Shown: one piece after another, positions 6,220 through 9,129 of the stretch | Layout of the letters: every line of letters begins with the position of its first letter | Position numbering within the stretch: position 1 is the first letter of the stretch | NCBI GenBank assembly: GCA_900545325.1 | Contig: UQZE01000080.1 | Location: forward strand, 1-9,129 | From: an uncultured Eubacteriales bacterium | GTDB lineage: Bacteria > Bacillota > Clostridia > Christensenellales > Borkfalkiaceae | Reading direction: 5' to 3' | Length of the DNA: 9,129 nucleotides | The notes under the pieces: generated by a model | The model's input: only the letters and a program-made list of their open reading frames with translations | The model's database searches: none | Told to the model about the DNA's origin: nothing | Made by a program: the position numbers and the translations under genes

Positions 6220-7506
6220 TTGATACTCAAAGGCAAAAGATATCGGTACGGCGTGCACGTAAAGGACCGCAAGGAACTCTGCCGCGAAAAGCCGATAGAA
6301 ACGATGCCCGCGCCCGAAACGGTGAAGATAAGCGTTTCCCAGCATATCGGCGCGCCCGCGGCTCCCGTTGTGAACGTCGGCGACGACGTGATCAAGGGGC
6401 AGATGATCGCGGAAGCGACGGGCGCGGTTTCCGCAAACGTCTTTTCCAGCGTATGCGGCAAGGTTACGGGCATTGAAGAGATCGTCAATCCGATGGGACT
6501 GAAACAAAAGTACATCGTCATTCAAAACGACGGCCGCACGGAAGAATTCCGCTTTCCCAACCTCGAAAATTTTGAGGACGCGACCATTATCGGCCGCGTG
6601 CGCGAGGCGGGCATAGTCGGGCTCGGCGGCGCGGGGTTCCCCACCGCGGTCAAACTCTCGCCCAAAAACCCGCTCGACACGCTCATCGTCAACGGCGCGG
6701 AATGCGAACCTTACCTCAACTGCGACTACCGCCTGATGATAGAACATCCCGACGAGATCGTCAAGGGCATAAATTATCTCGCGGCGGCGCTCAACGTGAA
6801 AAACGTGGTCGTCGGCATAGAGAAGAATAAGCCCGAGGCCATAGAACTGTTTTCCGAACGCGGCATGAACGTAGTCGCGCTGCAAAAGCAGTACCCTATG
6901 GGCAGCGAGAAACAGCTGATATACTGCTGCACGGGCAGGAAAGTCCCCGTGGGTAAAATGCCTTTCGACGTAGGCGTGTGCGTGCAGAACATCAAGACGC
7001 TGTTCGCCGCGTACGAGGCGGTGGAACTCAACAAGCCGCTGACCGAAATCGTGATGACGGTGAGCGGCGACGGCATTGCCGAGCCGAAAAACCTGAAAGT
7101 CCCCCTCGGCACCCCCTTTTCCGAGATCGCGGCGTATTGCGGCGGCGAGAAAGAAGGCGTCGTGAAATACGTGGCGGGCGGCCCGATGATGGGCAAGAAC
7201 CTCGTCGACCTCAATCAGTACGTGAGAAAAACCGATTCGGGACTGTTGTTCCTCAACGCGAAAGAGGCCAACCTCCAAAAGCCCACCAACTGCATCAACT
7301 GCGGCGCGTGCGCGAGAAACTGCCCCATGCGGCTGATGCCGATGTATATAGAGCTTTACACCCTTGCGGGCGATTACGATAAGGGCAGAAAATACGGCGC
7401 CCTGAACTGCATCGAATGCGGAACGTGCGCATATAACTGCCCCGCAAGGCGGCCGCTCGTGCAGAGCATCGCTTTCTGCAAGGCGAAACTCAAAGAGAAA
7501 AAATAG
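6220..7506 (+). CDS. rnfC: Electron transport complex subunit RnfC
   Basis: A 428-residue RnfC, the peripheral subunit of the Rnf complex that exchanges electrons with NAD(H). The N-terminus shows the conserved GVHxxDxKEL...KPIE start (11-27) and SQHIGAPAxPVVxVGD (40-55), followed by a biotinyl/lipoyl-like region (~45-100). A Gly-rich GLGGAGFPT (134-142) and VNGAECEPYL (157-166) mark the NADH/FMN-binding Rossmann part, as in NuoF relatives. An SLBB region follows (~275-330). Two C-terminal [4Fe-4S] motifs are complete: C358, C361, C364, C368-Pro and C397, C400, C403, C407-Pro. It is short of the long C-terminal repeats of proteobacterial RnfC, as in clostridia. Translation starts at TTG: AGGAGG (6205-6210) is spaced nine bases from it, and the frame gives the expected N-terminus. 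rnfD follows after nine bases, its SD sharing the stop codon. Confidence 0.97.
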   Translation: MILKGKRYRYGVHVKDRKELCREKPIETMPAPETVKISVSQHIGAPAAPVVNVGDDVIKGQMIAEATGAVSANVFSSVCGKVTGIEEIVNPMGLKQKYIVIQNDGRTEEFRFPNLENFEDATIIGRVREAGIVGLGGAGFPTAVKLSPKNPLDTLIVNGAECEPYLNCDYRLMIEHPDEIVKGINYLAAALNVKNVVVGIEKNKPEAIELFSERGMNVVALQKQYPMGSEKQLIYCCTGRKVPVGKMPFDVGVCVQNIKTLFAAYEAVELNKPLTEIVMTVSGDGIAEPKNLKVPLGTPFSEIAAYCGGEKEGVVKYVAGGPMMGKNLVDLNQYVRKTDSGLLFLNAKEANLQKPTNCINCGACARNCPMRLMPMYIELYTLAGDYDKGRKYGALNCIECGTCAYNCPARRPLVQSIAFCKAKLKEKK

Positions 7507-7515
7507 GAGCAAACA

Positions 7516-8505
7516 ATGGAAGAACAACTCAAATTTTATTCCAACTCCCCGCACGTCAAGGGCAGGCGCACCACGCGGGAAATCATGCTGAACGTCTGTA
7601 TCGCGCTCCTGCCCGCCCTCGTGATGGGGTGCGTGTTCTTCGGCTGGCGCGCGCTGATGATCATCGCGCTTTCGGCCGTAACCGCCTGCGTATCGGAAAT
7701 CGTTTTCCTTCTCATCTGCGGAAAACCTTTCAAAGAAATCCTGAAAGAATTCGACTTTTCCTCCCTCGTTACGGGGCTACTCCTCGCAATGTGCCTGGGT
7801 TCGCAGGTCTACTGGTACGTTCCCGTTCTTTCCGCGGCGTTCGCCGTGATCGTAGTGAAGATGCTGTTCGGCGGCACGGGCAAAAACCTCGTCAACCCCG
7901 CGGCGACGGGCAGAGTGTTCGCCTTCCTGTCCTTCAACATGATCATGGTGGGCAACTGGGCTATACCTAATTACGCGGGCGTCGAATCGGGCGCTACCGT
8001 AATTTCGGGGCCGACGTCGCTCACCGCGCTGCTGCAGAACGGCGAACTGCCCAACAACCTTTACCTTCTGCTCGGCAACGTGCCGGGCTGTATCGGCGAA
8101 ACGTGTAAAATAGCGCTTATCGCCGGCGGCCTGTATCTCGTGATCCGCGGCATTATCGATTTCAAATGGCCGCTCATCTATATAGCGGTAACGGGACTGA
8201 TGAGCGTGGCGCTCAACAAATTCGACTTCAATTACTTTCTCCCCTCCATTCTGAGCGGCGGACTTATCCTCGGCGCCATCTTCATGGCGACGGATTACAC
8301 CACCACGCCGAACACGACCTGGGGCAACGTGCTGTATTTCGTTTTGATGGGCGTGCTGACCGCGGTGCTCAGAAAGGCTGCGGGCATAGAAGTGGTGTCC
8401 TTTGTCATTCTGCTCATGAATCTGTTCGTTCCGCTGATCGACAAGTTCATCGTGAACCTCCCGTTCGGTTACGTAAGGCAGAAAAAGCAGAAGGAGGCCA
8501 AATAG
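7516..8505 (+). CDS. rnfD: Electron transport complex subunit RnfD
   Basis: A 329-residue integral membrane RnfD with about nine hydrophobic segments, part of the ion-translocating core. The amphipathic start FYSNSPHVKGRRTTREIMLNV (key SPHxK at 11-15) and LVNPAATGRVF (125-135) are family hallmarks, as are GNVPGCIGET (187-196) and FMATDYTTTP (256-265). The covalent FMN threonine normally lies in SGATPL-like sequence; here SGAT (158-161) and SGPTSL (164-169) both occur, and alignment on the downstream LxALL suggests T167 is the flavinylated residue. Its start is nine bases after rnfC and the TAGGAG containing the rnfC stop supplies the ribosome binding site. rnfG begins directly at the next base after the stop. 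Flavinylation would need ApbE, which is not in the window. Confidence 0.96.
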   Translation: MEEQLKFYSNSPHVKGRRTTREIMLNVCIALLPALVMGCVFFGWRALMIIALSAVTACVSEIVFLLICGKPFKEILKEFDFSSLVTGLLLAMCLGSQVYWYVPVLSAAFAVIVVKMLFGGTGKNLVNPAATGRVFAFLSFNMIMVGNWAIPNYAGVESGATVISGPTSLTALLQNGELPNNLYLLLGNVPGCIGETCKIALIAGGLYLVIRGIIDFKWPLIYIAVTGLMSVALNKFDFNYFLPSILSGGLILGAIFMATDYTTTPNTTWGNVLYFVLMGVLTAVLRKAAGIEVVSFVILLMNLFVPLIDKFIVNLPFGYVRQKKQKEAK

Positions 8506-9111
8506 ATGAAGACGAATTTCTTTAAAAGCGAGGCCTTCCGCTGCGTGATCGTCCTCTTCGTCATCACGGTGGTCATGTGCGGCCTGCTCGCCGTCCTCAA
8601 CGACCTTCTTTACGTGAGCGACAAGGAACGGCTGAACCGCGCCGTACTGAAAGTTTACGGCAAGGAGGTAGAGGCTTCCGTACTCGACGGCTTCGGCGAA
8701 GGCGAAGAAGGCTTTTCCGCCGATTCGGGCGAGATAATCAAAGCGTATTGTTTCACCGACGAAGGCGTCTATTACGAACTTTACAACAGCAAATCGAGCA
8801 ATATCGGATATAAGAACGGGTCGGTTACGCTGTGGGTGCTCGTGAAATACGAAAACGACAAACCCGTTTCTGTGGAAAACGTCGTTCTGGACAGTTACGA
8901 AAAACAGACGCTGATGTCCTCTTTCAGCACTTCTTTCTTTGAAAAATACACCTCGCTCACGACGGAGGAACTCGAGAGCGGAAAGCTCTTTTCCACCTCT
9001 GCCGGCGCGGGCAGCGTACAGAATATCGTTTCGGGCGCGACGCGCAGTTCCAACGCCATGAACGGCGCCGTGAACACCGTGCTTTTATACCTTTGGGGGG
9101 AGGCTGTGTAA
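8506..9111 (+). CDS. rnfG: Electron transport complex subunit RnfG
   Basis: A 201-residue RnfG: one N-terminal membrane helix (~13-33) and an extracytoplasmic FMN-binding domain. The covalent flavin site is clear: VSGATRSSNAMNGAVN (175-190), with T179 as expected acceptor of FMN, delivered by ApbE. Upstream family features include GYKNGSVTLWVLV (101-113; GYxGxI-like strand) and DSYEKQTLM (129-137), the equivalent of the ExxETPG region. The length is typical. The start follows AAGGAGG (8491-8497) by eight bases, inside the 3' end of rnfD, and the ATG abuts the rnfD stop with no gap, so the two are coupled. The next gene starts one base after its stop. Confidence 0.95.
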   Translation: MKTNFFKSEAFRCVIVLFVITVVMCGLLAVLNDLLYVSDKERLNRAVLKVYGKEVEASVLDGFGEGEEGFSADSGEIIKAYCFTDEGVYYELYNSKSSNIGYKNGSVTLWVLVKYENDKPVSVENVVLDSYEKQTLMSSFSTSFFEKYTSLTTEELESGKLFSTSAGAGSVQNIVSGATRSSNAMNGAVNTVLLYLWGEAV

Positions 9112-9112
9112 A

Positions 9113-9129
9113 ATGAAAACAAACTATAA
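9113..9129 (+). CDS. Start of next operon gene, expected RnfE (partial, five codons)
   Basis: ATG one base after the rnfG stop, with GGGGGGAGG (9095-9103) nine bases upstream as ribosome binding site. It encodes Met-Lys-Thr-Asn-Tyr before the window ends. The identity as rnfE rests on the clostridial gene order rnfC-D-G-E-A-B, not on sequence; five codons cannot identify it. Confidence 0.55.

Noticed and set aside
5812..7554. 580-codon open frame on the minus strand, antisense to the Gx-transporter gene and rnfC
   Set aside because: The sense strand encodes well-conserved proteins with good ribosome binding sites. The antisense product is rich in His/Arg/Val with no motif, no promoter and no SD.

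Overview
The window looks like the end of a contig from an anaerobic Firmicutes-type bacterium, probably a gut Clostridia member. Pointers are strong AAGGAGG-type ribosome binding sites, GC-rich genes separated by very AT-rich spacers, a class 2 (Firmicutes-type) GalT, a YpsC-like methyltransferase, ClpB, and a clostridial-order rnfC-D-G cluster. The lineage is inferred from gene families and layout only. The first 22 bases match the 3' end of an Illumina TruSeq adapter and are not genomic.

Left part (23-1618, minus strand): the N-terminal half-domain of a class 2 galactose-1-phosphate uridylyltransferase, cut off by the contig end. It overlaps the 3' end of a THUMP-domain RNA methyltransferase gene. 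The methyltransferase has its own AT-rich promoter, placed so close to the ATG that the mRNA would be almost leaderless.

Middle part (1712-5030, minus strand): a two-gene operon. A small ribbon-helix-helix (RHH) DNA-binding protein of 213 aa is followed 15 bp later by a full-length ClpB disaggregase, and the operon ends in a perfect GC-rich intrinsic terminator. The promoter carries 21-bp-phased direct repeats that could be an operator for the RHH protein. No CIRCE or CtsR site was recognised near it. An RHH-autoregulated clpB operon is the most interesting hypothesis in the window.

Right part (5099-9129, plus strand): a divergent operon driven by a perfect-consensus promoter (TTGACA-17-TATAAT), with an 18-bp perfect palindrome over the predicted transcription start. 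It encodes a membrane-anchored NusG-domain-II protein, a Gx-transporter (Hpre_diP_synt_I family) membrane protein, then RnfC, RnfD, RnfG and the first five codons of the next gene, expected to be RnfE. Rnf couples reduced ferredoxin oxidation and NAD+ reduction to ion export. The two upstream membrane proteins are probably co-expressed accessory factors. All genes in this operon are tightly spaced (0-48 bp). No rRNA, tRNA, CRISPR array or insertion sequence was seen.
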